From the NCBI GenBank assembly GCA_009391275.1, contig VEXF01000003.1, forward strand, positions 1 to 64,000: a stretch of 64,000 nucleotides of DNA, in the 5' to 3' direction. Below the pieces are notes generated by a model. It was not told the origin of the DNA. It worked only from the letters and a program-made list of their open reading frames with translations, and made no database searches. The stretch is from SAR202 cluster bacterium AD-804-J14_MRT_500m. Its GTDB lineage: Bacteria; Chloroflexota; Dehalococcoidia; UBA3495; GCA-2712585. The position numbers and the translations under genes were made by a program. Below are positions 44,247-52,916 of this stretch, in pieces. Every line of letters begins with the position of its first letter. Positions within the stretch are counted from its first letter, which is position 1.

Positions 44247-45146
44247 GTGAACCAAATCACGAGCTTTCAAAGCGATGGTTTGAAGATTGCGTGTACAGTT
44301 TTCCAACCAAAACACGTCCCCACCGGCGGTTGTCCAGGTATAGTCATGTGTCAGGGTATGGCCGGCGTTAAAGAATATTTTCGATTTCCACAATTAGGTC
44401 GACGTTTGGCTCAGTTGGGGTACGTTGCTCTTATATGGGATTATAGGGGTGTGGGTGACAGTGAGGGAGAACTGGGTAGATTATTTCCGCACGAACATTC
44501 TGAAGATATTCGTAACGCACTAACTTTCATGCAGACTTTATCCTCGGTGGATCCTGATAGACTTGGCCTGATCGGCTGGAGTTTTGGAGCTGGAATGATC
44601 CCCTACGTTGCTGCCATAGATTCAAGAGTGAAATGTTCGGTAGCTATTGCAGGCTGGGCAGACGGATATCGATGGATGCGAAATATTCGTCGACAGTGGG
44701 AATGGATAGAACTGCTAGATCGTATTAACGAAGACCGACGGAACCGAGTAATCACTGGGAGATCCGAACTTTTACAAGCAGGCGAGATTTTAGTAGGGGA
44801 CCCTGGGGCAAAACTAGCCGGAGAACGGATCTTATCTAAGATTCCACATATGTCCGACTACAGCGGCACTAGATGGTCCCTAGCCACAGCTGAAAAACTA
44901 ATCGAATTTCACCCCATAGATTTCGTTCATTTGATCTCGCCTCGTCCAATTATGTATGTGGTGGCAGAAAAAGATGCCACGTGTCCTGCAGATCATGTTC
45001 TGGAAATGTATGAGCGGACGAAAGACCCAAAGAAAATCTGGGTGATACCTGATATACCCCACTACGCTGTGTATGATGAGCCTTTATCATCACAGATATT
45101 CGAGGCAACGGTACAATACCTCAACCTTCACCTTCGTCAGTCCTAA
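44247..45146 (+). CDS. alpha/beta hydrolase, serine-dependent
   Basis: The 299-residue protein has the alpha/beta-hydrolase fold: nucleophile elbow GWSFGAG in LIGWSFGAGMI, acid in AEKDATCPADH and histidine in IPHYAVYD. The oxyanion-type segment is CQGMAGVKEY, and DYRGVGDSEGELG is a common strand-loop of peptide-ester hydrolases. The start is GTG 44247, supported by AGGAGG at 44235-44240, 6 bases upstream; the frame is open to ATG 44220. It precedes the quinone-reductase gene by 54 bases and is likely its operon partner. Confidence 0.85.
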   Translation: MNQITSFQSDGLKIACTVFQPKHVPTGGCPGIVMCQGMAGVKEYFRFPQLGRRLAQLGYVALIWDYRGVGDSEGELGRLFPHEHSEDIRNALTFMQTLSSVDPDRLGLIGWSFGAGMIPYVAAIDSRVKCSVAIAGWADGYRWMRNIRRQWEWIELLDRINEDRRNRVITGRSELLQAGEILVGDPGAKLAGERILSKIPHMSDYSGTRWSLATAEKLIEFHPIDFVHLISPRPIMYVVAEKDATCPADHVLEMYERTKDPKKIWVIPDIPHYAVYDEPLSSQIFEATVQYLNLHLRQS

Positions 45147-45200
45147 TAATGGGTCAATGAGTGATATTTGCCCAGTAAATGATCGTAGGAGGTGTAGACC

Positions 45201-46193
45201 ATGAAAGCAGTCCAAATTTCACGGTTTGGTGGGCCCGAACATTTTGAGTTCGTCGATGTTCCAGATCCCTCACCAGGTCCAGGTGAGGTTTTAGTAGATC
45301 TTCGTGCTATTGGTGTTAACTATCGCGATGTGACTTCCAGGTCAGGAGAGTTCCCTCCTGAATTAACGGGCAAACCTATGCCGCCTCTGCCATATATCAC
45401 AGGATCTGAAGGGGCCGGGATCGTATCTGGTATCGGCGAAGGGGTTACCGAGGTGCAGCTCGGCGATAGAGTAGCTTTTCATGAAAATGACTCTCGCGCT
45501 TATGCGGAAAAAGCGGTTGTACGGGCATGGCGGTTGGTCACCTTACCAGATAATATATCTTTCGAAACTGGCGCAGCAATCATGCTTCAGGGGCTAACAG
45601 CCGAGTTTCTAGCCCATGATTGTGGGAATCTAGAGCCCGGCGATATAGCTTTAGTTCATTCTGCAGCAGGTGGTACTGGACTGCTTTTAACGCAGATGTT
45701 GAAGCGATCTGGGATCCGGGTGATCGGAACGGTGTCAACCGATAACAAAGCTGTTCTAGCTAAGGAATTCGGTGCGGATTACACTATAAATTACAGAGAC
45801 AGTGATTTTAGTCAAGAGGTATTGAGATTAACTGAAGGAGTTGGGGTCCAGGCGGTATACGATGCTGTGGGAGTAGATACTTTCGACCAAGGAGTTGCAT
45901 CCTTGGCTACCCGAGGGCACATGGTCATGTATGGCAATGCCAGTGGCCCTGTCGTGGATATTCCTGCTTCCGTGTTCCTATACAGGTCTTTGACCTTCGT
46001 TCGTGCTGCCGTTCCAGATTATACCGCTACTAGAGACGAGTTAATGTATCGGACAGAGAGGTTGTTTGAATGGTTGTCTTCGGGAGAATTGCGAGTACAT
46101 ATTCATGGTGCGTTTCCGTTGAAAGAGACATCTGAAGCCCATCGCCAACTAGAAGGACGACTGACATCTGGGAAAGTCCTTCTGATCCCGTGA
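45201..46193 (+). CDS. NADPH:quinone oxidoreductase-like medium-chain dehydrogenase
   Basis: A 330-residue zinc-independent MDR: KAVQISRFGGPEHFEFVDVPDPSPGPGEVLV, YRDVTSRSG, HSAAGGTGLLLTQMLKRSG (cofactor loop) and GRLTSGKVLLIP at the end. It reduces quinones or conjugated ketones using NADPH. AGGAGG lies about 10 bases upstream of ATG. It is a paralog of the minus-strand gene 30259-31248, roughly half identical by eye. It follows the alpha/beta hydrolase gene. Confidence 0.87.
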   Translation: MKAVQISRFGGPEHFEFVDVPDPSPGPGEVLVDLRAIGVNYRDVTSRSGEFPPELTGKPMPPLPYITGSEGAGIVSGIGEGVTEVQLGDRVAFHENDSRAYAEKAVVRAWRLVTLPDNISFETGAAIMLQGLTAEFLAHDCGNLEPGDIALVHSAAGGTGLLLTQMLKRSGIRVIGTVSTDNKAVLAKEFGADYTINYRDSDFSQEVLRLTEGVGVQAVYDAVGVDTFDQGVASLATRGHMVMYGNASGPVVDIPASVFLYRSLTFVRAAVPDYTATRDELMYRTERLFEWLSSGELRVHIHGAFPLKETSEAHRQLEGRLTSGKVLLIP

Positions 46194-46300
46194 TGTGGGC
46201 ATAATTTGATCCAGTCATTAGAACCCAAGTATAAGAAGCTATGTAAGGGTGGAACTAAACCGTTTTATGTGCGGTTGATCTGTAACCAGGCTGGTTTTGA

Positions 46301-47182
46301 TTGATCAATCTTTATCTCATAGATGGAACCTATGAACTTTTTCGGGCATATTTCTCACAGCCGACGTACCTATCTCCCGACGGCCGTTCGGTTTCTGCGG
46401 TCCGAGGTATAGTTCAAAGCCTTCTGGCTCTTTTGAGGGATGATGATGTTACTCATATAGGGATTGCTTTTGATCATGTGATACCTTCGTTCCGGAATCA
46501 AATGTTAAACAGTTATAAAACAGGTTCTGATACGCCGGCAGATTTGTTATCGCAGTTCCCCATTGCTGAACAAGCCGCATCTGCTCTCGGCCTCGTGGTT
46601 TGGCCTATGGTAGAGTTCGAGGCAGATGATGCTATTGCCACAAGCGTGGCTCGTTTCAGGTTTGATCCTGTCATAAAACAGATAGTGATCTGCTCCCCAG
46701 ATAAAGATTTTGCGCAGTTGGTTTCTAACGATAAAATTGTGTGCCTAGATCGTCGTCGTGGCATAGTAATCAATGAATCCCTGGTACATGAGAAATTCGG
46801 AGTTCAGCCGCAGTCCATCCCAGATTATTTGGCATTGGTAGGGGACCCGGCTGATGGTATACCTGGTATACCTCGATGGGGCGCAAAAGGTGCTTCTGCT
46901 TTGCTAGATGTTTACAAACACATTGAGAATATACCTCTTGATTCATCTCTCTGGATTGTTCAACCTCGCGGGGCAAACGCAATGTCGGTTAGTTTGAAAC
47001 ATGGATACCCTGATGCCCTTTTGTATCGATCCCTTACTACGCTGTCGACTGATGTTCCTATTATTGAAACTCTGGATGACCTGAAATGGGGTGGAGTTCC
47101 AAAGGATAAATTTCAGGCTTTTTGCGATGAAATGGGATTTGGCACAATCGCAAATTCTCCAAAATGGTGGAACTACAAATAG
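46301..47182 (+). CDS. stand-alone 5'-3' exonuclease (FEN/Pol I N-domain)
   Basis: The 293-residue protein matches the 5'-3' exonuclease domain of DNA polymerase I without polymerase domain. LYLIDGTYELFRAYF has the first acidic residue; EFEADDAIAT and CSPDKDFAQLV carry the metal-binding cluster; and DPADGIPGIPRWGAKGASALL is the helix-hairpin DNA-binding motif. It removes 5' flaps or RNA primers. The start is TTG, with no clear Shine-Dalgarno. Such a stand-alone gene often backs up Pol I in repair or replication. Confidence 0.93.
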   Translation: MINLYLIDGTYELFRAYFSQPTYLSPDGRSVSAVRGIVQSLLALLRDDDVTHIGIAFDHVIPSFRNQMLNSYKTGSDTPADLLSQFPIAEQAASALGLVVWPMVEFEADDAIATSVARFRFDPVIKQIVICSPDKDFAQLVSNDKIVCLDRRRGIVINESLVHEKFGVQPQSIPDYLALVGDPADGIPGIPRWGAKGASALLDVYKHIENIPLDSSLWIVQPRGANAMSVSLKHGYPDALLYRSLTTLSTDVPIIETLDDLKWGGVPKDKFQAFCDEMGFGTIANSPKWWNYK

Positions 47183-47366
47183 GCATCTATCGAATCTTTG
47201 TTCTCAGCTTGACACTAATTCTAGGCGCTAGCTATTATGGTGGGGACACTTGGCGACAAGCGTCTAAATAAACCTCATCTTAATAGACCTTGATTGGATA
47301 GCCACTTCTCAGGCCTAGGTGGATCATCGTTGGAATATGAACACAAATACTTAAGGAGAAACGCAA

Positions 47367-48788
47367 ATGGCAGATAAAGATATTGCTCTAATGGCGCACC
47401 TAATGCGTCGTGCTGGATTCGGAGCTCCTAGAGAAGAACTTGAGTCGCGCGTGGCCAAAGGATACGAAGCCACGGTAGAAGAACTGGTTGACCCAGAGGC
47501 TAATAATATCCCTGCTATAGACGAAGCTGTAATGTTTCGACACCAGCCTGGATGGGAACGACCAGGGGGAGCGAACGTTAATTTAGGTCAAGCCAATTGG
47601 CTTTACCGCATGATTAATACACCAAGGCCACTTCAGGAGAAGATGACCCTCTTCTGGCATCACGTGTTCGCCACTGGCGCATCTAAGATCGACAACACAG
47701 ACATAATGTTGATACAAATTGAAATGTTGAGGAAAAATGCGCTGGGTAACTACCGGGAACTTTTGCTAGAACTTGCCAGGAATCCAGCGATGATTTACTG
47801 GTTAGATAATAACGAAAATCATGCCGATGCCCCCAACGAAAATTGGGGTCGTGAGCTGTTAGAACTTTTCGCAATGGGCCAAGGTAACTATTCTGAAGAT
47901 GATGTAAAAGTCGCTGCTCGCGCCTTCACTGGGTGGACGATCTCTCCTAAGTTGCCTAGAGCACCATACGGTCGTTTCCCGTGGAATTTTGAATACCGTT
48001 CAGAAGACCATGACGATAGCGAAAAAGTTTTTTTGGGCGAGCATGGCCGCTTTAACGGTGAGGATATCATTAACATCGCTATTAATAGGCCTGCTACTCC
48101 GAGATTCATAGCACGACATCTCTATAATTTCTTCGTTGCGGATGAAGTTCAAGTACCGAGCTGGCTCGACGTCGCTCCTCGGGACCCTGAAGCGATCCAG
48201 ATCATTAGTGATGCTTTGGTCGATTCTAACTTCGACCTGAAGTCCACCATGAGGACCGTGTTTAATTCAGATTTCTTCAAGGATGAATCTGTATGGTATT
48301 CCAAGGTGAAAAGTCCGGCAGAGGTTGTTGCCGGAACTATGCGTTTGGTTAAATACCTCCAATCGCCAAGACCAGATATGGATCCCATCGTCCAAGAGGC
48401 CGGCTATCAAGGTCAGTCGATTCTAGATCCGCCCAGTGTCGAAGGCTGGCATACAGGGCAAGAGTGGATAGATACGGGCTCGCTCGTACGAAGAATAAAC
48501 TTTGTAGCTGATTGGTTGAGCAACACTGAACTGCCTGGTATCCAGTCTATAGTCGATAGGCTTGGCTCCCAGCAGAAGTTGACCCCAGAAGAATTGGTAG
48601 ATAGTTGTATAGACTTGGTGGGTCCCACCCATGTGGATGAGGCTACTAGACTAGAGCTTATTGCTCATACAGCTTCAGATGGCGACGCTGTACGTGGAAC
48701 CACAGAGGACGAACGCGCCGCGTTCGCCCGTCGAGTTGGGGATGTCTTACAAATAATAGCCTCGACTAGGGAATATCAGTTTGGATAG
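47367..48788 (+). CDS. DUF1800-family protein
   Basis: The 473-residue protein has the DUF1800 signatures HLMRRAGFGAP near the N-terminus, WHHVFATG, LELARNPAMIYWLDNN and LLELFAMGQGNYSEDDVKVAARAFTGW. These proteins normally pair with DUF1501 and carry a secretion signal; here no DUF1501 gene is adjacent and no signal peptide is visible. AAGGAG precedes ATG. The next gene is an NHL-repeat protein, which may be its partner. The role is unknown in general; an oxidative or structural surface function has been suggested for relatives. Confidence 0.9.
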   Translation: MADKDIALMAHLMRRAGFGAPREELESRVAKGYEATVEELVDPEANNIPAIDEAVMFRHQPGWERPGGANVNLGQANWLYRMINTPRPLQEKMTLFWHHVFATGASKIDNTDIMLIQIEMLRKNALGNYRELLLELARNPAMIYWLDNNENHADAPNENWGRELLELFAMGQGNYSEDDVKVAARAFTGWTISPKLPRAPYGRFPWNFEYRSEDHDDSEKVFLGEHGRFNGEDIINIAINRPATPRFIARHLYNFFVADEVQVPSWLDVAPRDPEAIQIISDALVDSNFDLKSTMRTVFNSDFFKDESVWYSKVKSPAEVVAGTMRLVKYLQSPRPDMDPIVQEAGYQGQSILDPPSVEGWHTGQEWIDTGSLVRRINFVADWLSNTELPGIQSIVDRLGSQQKLTPEELVDSCIDLVGPTHVDEATRLELIAHTASDGDAVRGTTEDERAAFARRVGDVLQIIASTREYQFG

Positions 48789-48897
48789 GCCCATACGTTA
48801 AAAAGAGAGAAAACTCTAGCAAAATATTCTCTGGGGGTCGCGGTTGCTATTTAGGTAATGTAGTTATTGCCTCAACCAGAGATTAAAAGGAGACATA

Positions 48898-49905
48898 ATG
48901 CAAACTGTTCACGTGCGTGGTCGTACCTACAACTACGCTTACACAATTGGGCGCCAAGGTGCAGGTGGTAACGGGTTTAGTTGGGTTCACGATATCACTC
49001 TGGATCACAATCAGAACCTATATGTGGTCTGTCGGGGTGACGAATTCCAGCCCGCCCAACGGATCACGGTATGTACCTTAGAAGAAGAATTCGTTCGGGA
49101 AATAGTTTATGGAGCTGGATACGATGATGGTCAGTTCCTATGGCCTACTTCTGTAGCTGTGGATAAAGCTGGAAACGTATACGTGTCGGACGAATGGCTT
49201 AATCGTATAACAGTTTTCGATAGCGATGGTAAATTCGTGTCGAAATGGGGAGAAGCTGGATCAGGAAAAGGGCAATTAGGGGGTCCGGCGGGTATAATTT
49301 TTGATAAAGATGAGAACCTCTACATTACGGAAAATCGTAACAATCGCGTACAGAAGTTCACTAAAGACGGTCAATTCCTATCTTCTTGGGGCTCAGAAGG
49401 ATCCGAGTCTGGGCAATTCAATCAACCTTGGGGGATTACGATTGACGGGAATGGCGATGTATATGTAGCGGACTGGCACAATCACAGGGTCCAGAAGTTC
49501 TCACCAGATGGAGCCCATATGATGACCATTGGTACTCCGGGAGATGAACAAGGTCAACTTCGTTTCCCAGCGGACGTGGCGGTTGACAGAGATGGTGACA
49601 TATACGTGACTAATTGGTGGTCTTCAACGGTAGAAGTCTTTGATAGCAGTGGAGATAACATTACTACTTTCATAGGTAATTCGGAAAACCTGTCCAAGTG
49701 GGCCCAGGAAAGCCTGGATGCGAACCCAGATATGGTTAAGGCTAGGCTGAGGGTGCCTTCACTAGAACCAGAATGGCGCTTCACGCGCCCGACCGGTATC
49801 GTTGTAGACAATCAGGGTCGAATTCTGGTTGGTGACGGCCAAAGGCACAGAGTTCAGATTTACCAGAAAGAAGCCGCCTGGGTTGAACCTCAATTCAACC
49901 TGTAG
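48898..49905 (+). CDS. NHL-repeat beta-propeller protein
   Basis: The 335-residue protein has five clear NHL repeats, with sequences such as FLWPTSVAVDKAGNVYVSD, FNQPWGITIDGNGDVYVAD and LRFPADVAVDRDGDIYVTN, forming a six-bladed propeller. It lacks the His-Tyr-Arg set seen in the PAL-like proteins of this window. No signal peptide. AAGGAG precedes ATG. It follows DUF1800 by about 110 bases and is likely co-transcribed. A binding or scaffold role is most likely. Confidence 0.87.
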   Translation: MQTVHVRGRTYNYAYTIGRQGAGGNGFSWVHDITLDHNQNLYVVCRGDEFQPAQRITVCTLEEEFVREIVYGAGYDDGQFLWPTSVAVDKAGNVYVSDEWLNRITVFDSDGKFVSKWGEAGSGKGQLGGPAGIIFDKDENLYITENRNNRVQKFTKDGQFLSSWGSEGSESGQFNQPWGITIDGNGDVYVADWHNHRVQKFSPDGAHMMTIGTPGDEQGQLRFPADVAVDRDGDIYVTNWWSSTVEVFDSSGDNITTFIGNSENLSKWAQESLDANPDMVKARLRVPSLEPEWRFTRPTGIVVDNQGRILVGDGQRHRVQIYQKEAAWVEPQFNL

Positions 49906-49930
49906 CCTCCGATTCTTAAGGTACACCATT

Positions 49931-49960
49931 AAGACGCCGGGTTATATCACCCGGCGTCTT
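49931..49960 (+). terminator. strong hairpin terminator
   Basis: A perfect 12-bp stem (49931-49942 with 49949-49960) encloses a 6-base loop 26 bases after the NHL gene stop. The downstream T-tract is short (CTTGCTATT), so termination may be factor-assisted, but position and stem strength fit a transcription end for the DUF1800-NHL unit. Confidence 0.7.
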
Positions 49961-50124
49961 GCTATTCAGGAAAATGCGATTTGTAATTACCATTGTCAAA
50001 TTAGGGCAATGGATAATTACAGGCGATGGCATTCTCGGAGCTATGAGTTTAATCCGATGTGATGTTGGGCAGGTGGACTGTATGCTCTTCCGATGGTTCG
50101 TAAATTTGTTTTGTGGGGGTGGTT

Positions 50125-51600
50125 ATGGCTGTTAGATCTGGTCGTCAATATCTTCAAGATCTGTCGTCTAAATCTAAGCAGGTCTATCTCAACGGTCAAT
50201 GCGTCGAAGATGTAACTAAGCAATTGGGAATCGCTAATGGTGCAAAGGCCATTGCTTCATTGTATGACATGCAAATTGATCCAAATTTAATAGAGCAAAT
50301 GACTTTTAAGTCGCCCACTACCGGAGATCAAGTGGGGTTATCGTTTATCCAACCAAAATCTGCATCTGATCTAACTCAGCGGAGATTTATGATGATGCAA
50401 TGGGCTAGATTCAGTTTTGGGATGATGGGAAGGACCCCAGATTTCCTGAATGTTAGTGTGATGGCAATGGCAGCAGCCTCGGATTATTTTTCCGAAAACC
50501 GACCTGAGTTTGGTAACAACGTTCGTAATTATTTCGAGTTCGTTCGGGAGAAGGATCTTGTTCTCACCCATACATTGGTCAACCTTCAACGGAGTCGGGA
50601 CCCGCAAGATAGACTTCTCCAAGACGGGGCTCAAGTAGCTTTAGCTGTGTCTGAAGAGAATAAAGACGGAATAGTTCTTAACGGATCCAGAATTTTGGCG
50701 ACACTTGGTCCCATTTCAGATGAACTCATAGTTTATCCAGCGGGGACTCACCACTTGCCAACAGATAACCCAGAACGGTATGCATTCGCATTCGCGATAC
50801 CAACCGATACATTAGGATTAAAATTTCTTTGTCGTGAAACTTTAGATTTAGGACGTACGAATTTTGACCACCCGTTTGCTTCGCGATTTGAAGAAATGGA
50901 CGCAATTGTGTTTTTTGATAATGTGTTGGTTCCTTGGGATCGTGTATTTCTTCTTGGCGACATCGACCGATGTAACGAAATGTCGCGTCAAACCGGACAA
51001 TATATACACTCCGGACACCAGGTGGTCACCCGGAATGTAGCTAAGTCAGAATTCGTGCTAGGTTTAGCGACATTGATGACAGATACACTCGGCAACAAAA
51101 ACTTGCCTCACATTCAACTTATGTTAGCCGAGTTAACAGAGGATTTAGAGCTAATGAAAGCCTGTTTGCGATCCGCAGAAGCTGATGCTGGCTTGGATAA
51201 ATGGGGGGTGATGTGTCCGGCTGAAATTCCTATCAGAGTGGCACGTAATTTATTCATGCGTTTGTACCCACGTATGATCGAGATATTACATATGTTGGGT
51301 TCAAGCAGTCTGATGGCTCTTCCTTCAGAAGCAGACTTGACCGGTCCTATATCTGAAGAGATCCGTTACTATTTATCCACTGATGTTGCCTCAGCAGATG
51401 AACGAGTCAAGTTGTTCCGCCTCGCTTGGGACACGGCATGTAGCGCATATGCTGGCAGACAAGTCGTGTATGAACGTTTTTTTCAAGGCGATTCTCAGCG
51501 AAACGCCGTACTGCTGAATAACGTTTACGATACATCCCTTGCTACTGATCGGATAAAGCAGTTTTTAGGATTGGGGGATAATTTAGGCAACGATCAATAA
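50125..51600 (+). CDS. 4-hydroxyphenylacetate 3-monooxygenase (HpaB) family
   Basis: The 491-residue protein matches the large oxygenase component HpaB of two-component FADH2-dependent hydroxylases. SGRQYLQDL at the N-terminus, then ISDELIVYPAGTHHL, YAFAFAIPTDTLGLKFLCRE, FEEMDAIVFFDNVLVPWDRVF and the long helical C-terminal domain are typical. It hydroxylates phenols ortho to an existing hydroxyl, using reduced FAD supplied by a separate reductase that is not encoded nearby. ATG 50125 is preferred to GTG 50113, since a G-rich GGGGGTGG sequence lies just upstream. Confidence 0.9.
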   Translation: MAVRSGRQYLQDLSSKSKQVYLNGQCVEDVTKQLGIANGAKAIASLYDMQIDPNLIEQMTFKSPTTGDQVGLSFIQPKSASDLTQRRFMMMQWARFSFGMMGRTPDFLNVSVMAMAAASDYFSENRPEFGNNVRNYFEFVREKDLVLTHTLVNLQRSRDPQDRLLQDGAQVALAVSEENKDGIVLNGSRILATLGPISDELIVYPAGTHHLPTDNPERYAFAFAIPTDTLGLKFLCRETLDLGRTNFDHPFASRFEEMDAIVFFDNVLVPWDRVFLLGDIDRCNEMSRQTGQYIHSGHQVVTRNVAKSEFVLGLATLMTDTLGNKNLPHIQLMLAELTEDLELMKACLRSAEADAGLDKWGVMCPAEIPIRVARNLFMRLYPRMIEILHMLGSSSLMALPSEADLTGPISEEIRYYLSTDVASADERVKLFRLAWDTACSAYAGRQVVYERFFQGDSQRNAVLLNNVYDTSLATDRIKQFLGLGDNLGNDQ

Positions 51601-51685
51601 GAGGTCAGCACCGTTCCGGCGCTTCGTTTAGGAGACCGTGCATTAATTGGATGACGACATTAACCGAATATGTGAGGTTTTAAGA

Positions 51686-52729
51686 TCACATGTTGAGCCG
51701 ATCCCTGACCAAGCTGGCCCCCAACGACAATGCCGATAATTTAGCAAAAGCTATGTCTCTATCCATGTATTTCATACCGCAGTCAGGTGCCAGCACCAAC
51801 CGCTCTGGGTCTACATAATGAAGTGCCGAATCTATACGATTCGCAACTGTCTCAGGAGATTCAACTTTTAAATCTCCATTATCGATCACCCCCAGGATGA
51901 TAGTTTTATTAGGAAGTTCTTTTAATATGCTTAGGTCCAGTTTCGGTTGTGCGGCTTCAATGGAGATCTGATCTATATCACACCTGTTAAGTTGTTCCAA
52001 GAATGCGTAGGATGTTTCTTTTTCTAATCCACTGGAGGCATATATATGGGCGTATCCAAAGCACATGTGCAACGCAGTGGTTCCCGAGACGCCGGCCACT
52101 GCTTTGTTTATTGCCGCTACCGCAAAATCGGCTGCTTTATCTGGTCTAGCTTGCATGTACGGTTCGTCTAGTTGGACTATGTCTGCTCCGGCTTTGAATA
52201 GATCTTTTATTTCGGCGTTCACAGCGATAGCATAGTCAAAAGCCATTGTCTCGTCATTGCCGTAGTAGTTATCTTCGGACTGTTGGGTCATTGTAAATGG
52301 GCCGGGTAGGGTAATCTTGATCACGTGGTCGGTATTGGCCCTGAGGAACTTGACGTCGTTGACTTCAATTGGATCTTTTCGCATTATCTTGCCGATTACT
52401 TTTGGAACTACGTCAGGCGTTCCTGTCCTACCCAGGGCCGTTCCAGAAGTTATTTTGTCTATGCCATCAAGCGACATAGCCAATCTGTTTGAATAACTTT
52501 CACGTCGGATTTCTCCATCGGTGACGATGTCGATCCCTGCTCGTTCTTGATCTCTAATTGCGAGAACCGTCGCATCGTCTTGTGCCTGTGCAAGGTATTT
52601 ACCGGGAACTCTCCATATCTCGGTTGCGCGGAACCTTGGAGGTGTCCTGTTTTTCAGTAGTTCTCGATCAACTAGCCAGTCTGGTTGAACGTAACTCCCT
52701 ACGATGGTGGTAGGTAGGAGCTTTATCAT
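51686..52729 (-). CDS. cobalamin-independent methionine-synthase-like (MetE C-domain) protein
   Basis: The 347-residue protein corresponds to the C-terminal catalytic half of MetE. The zinc ligands are in place: H211 and C213 in LHMCFGY, E248 in ISIEAAQP and C327 in APDCGMKY. The N-terminal half that binds folate in full-length MetE is absent, so it probably belongs to the short methyltransferase branch that moves methyl groups between small donors and thiols. ATG 52729 is chosen, with GAGAGG about 6 bases upstream; the frame is open to 52852 without support. It is divergent from the CocE gene. Confidence 0.86.
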   Translation of the reverse strand: MIKLLPTTIVGSYVQPDWLVDRELLKNRTPPRFRATEIWRVPGKYLAQAQDDATVLAIRDQERAGIDIVTDGEIRRESYSNRLAMSLDGIDKITSGTALGRTGTPDVVPKVIGKIMRKDPIEVNDVKFLRANTDHVIKITLPGPFTMTQQSEDNYYGNDETMAFDYAIAVNAEIKDLFKAGADIVQLDEPYMQARPDKAADFAVAAINKAVAGVSGTTALHMCFGYAHIYASSGLEKETSYAFLEQLNRCDIDQISIEAAQPKLDLSILKELPNKTIILGVIDNGDLKVESPETVANRIDSALHYVDPERLVLAPDCGMKYMDRDIAFAKLSALSLGASLVRDRLNM

Positions 52730-52916
52730 AGATGCCTCTCGATACCAGCTAGATTGCTTGCAGTATCTTCGTTCGTCATATAGAACTGCCTTTGCAGTAT
52801 AAACCAGCACTTGATTCGGTGACAAAAATGGTGTCGCAGAAGAATTTTGCATTTCAGTTGCCGCCTGTTAGATTACACAACAACAAGACTGGCCAAGTGC
52901 GACGAGGTTTAGCAGT

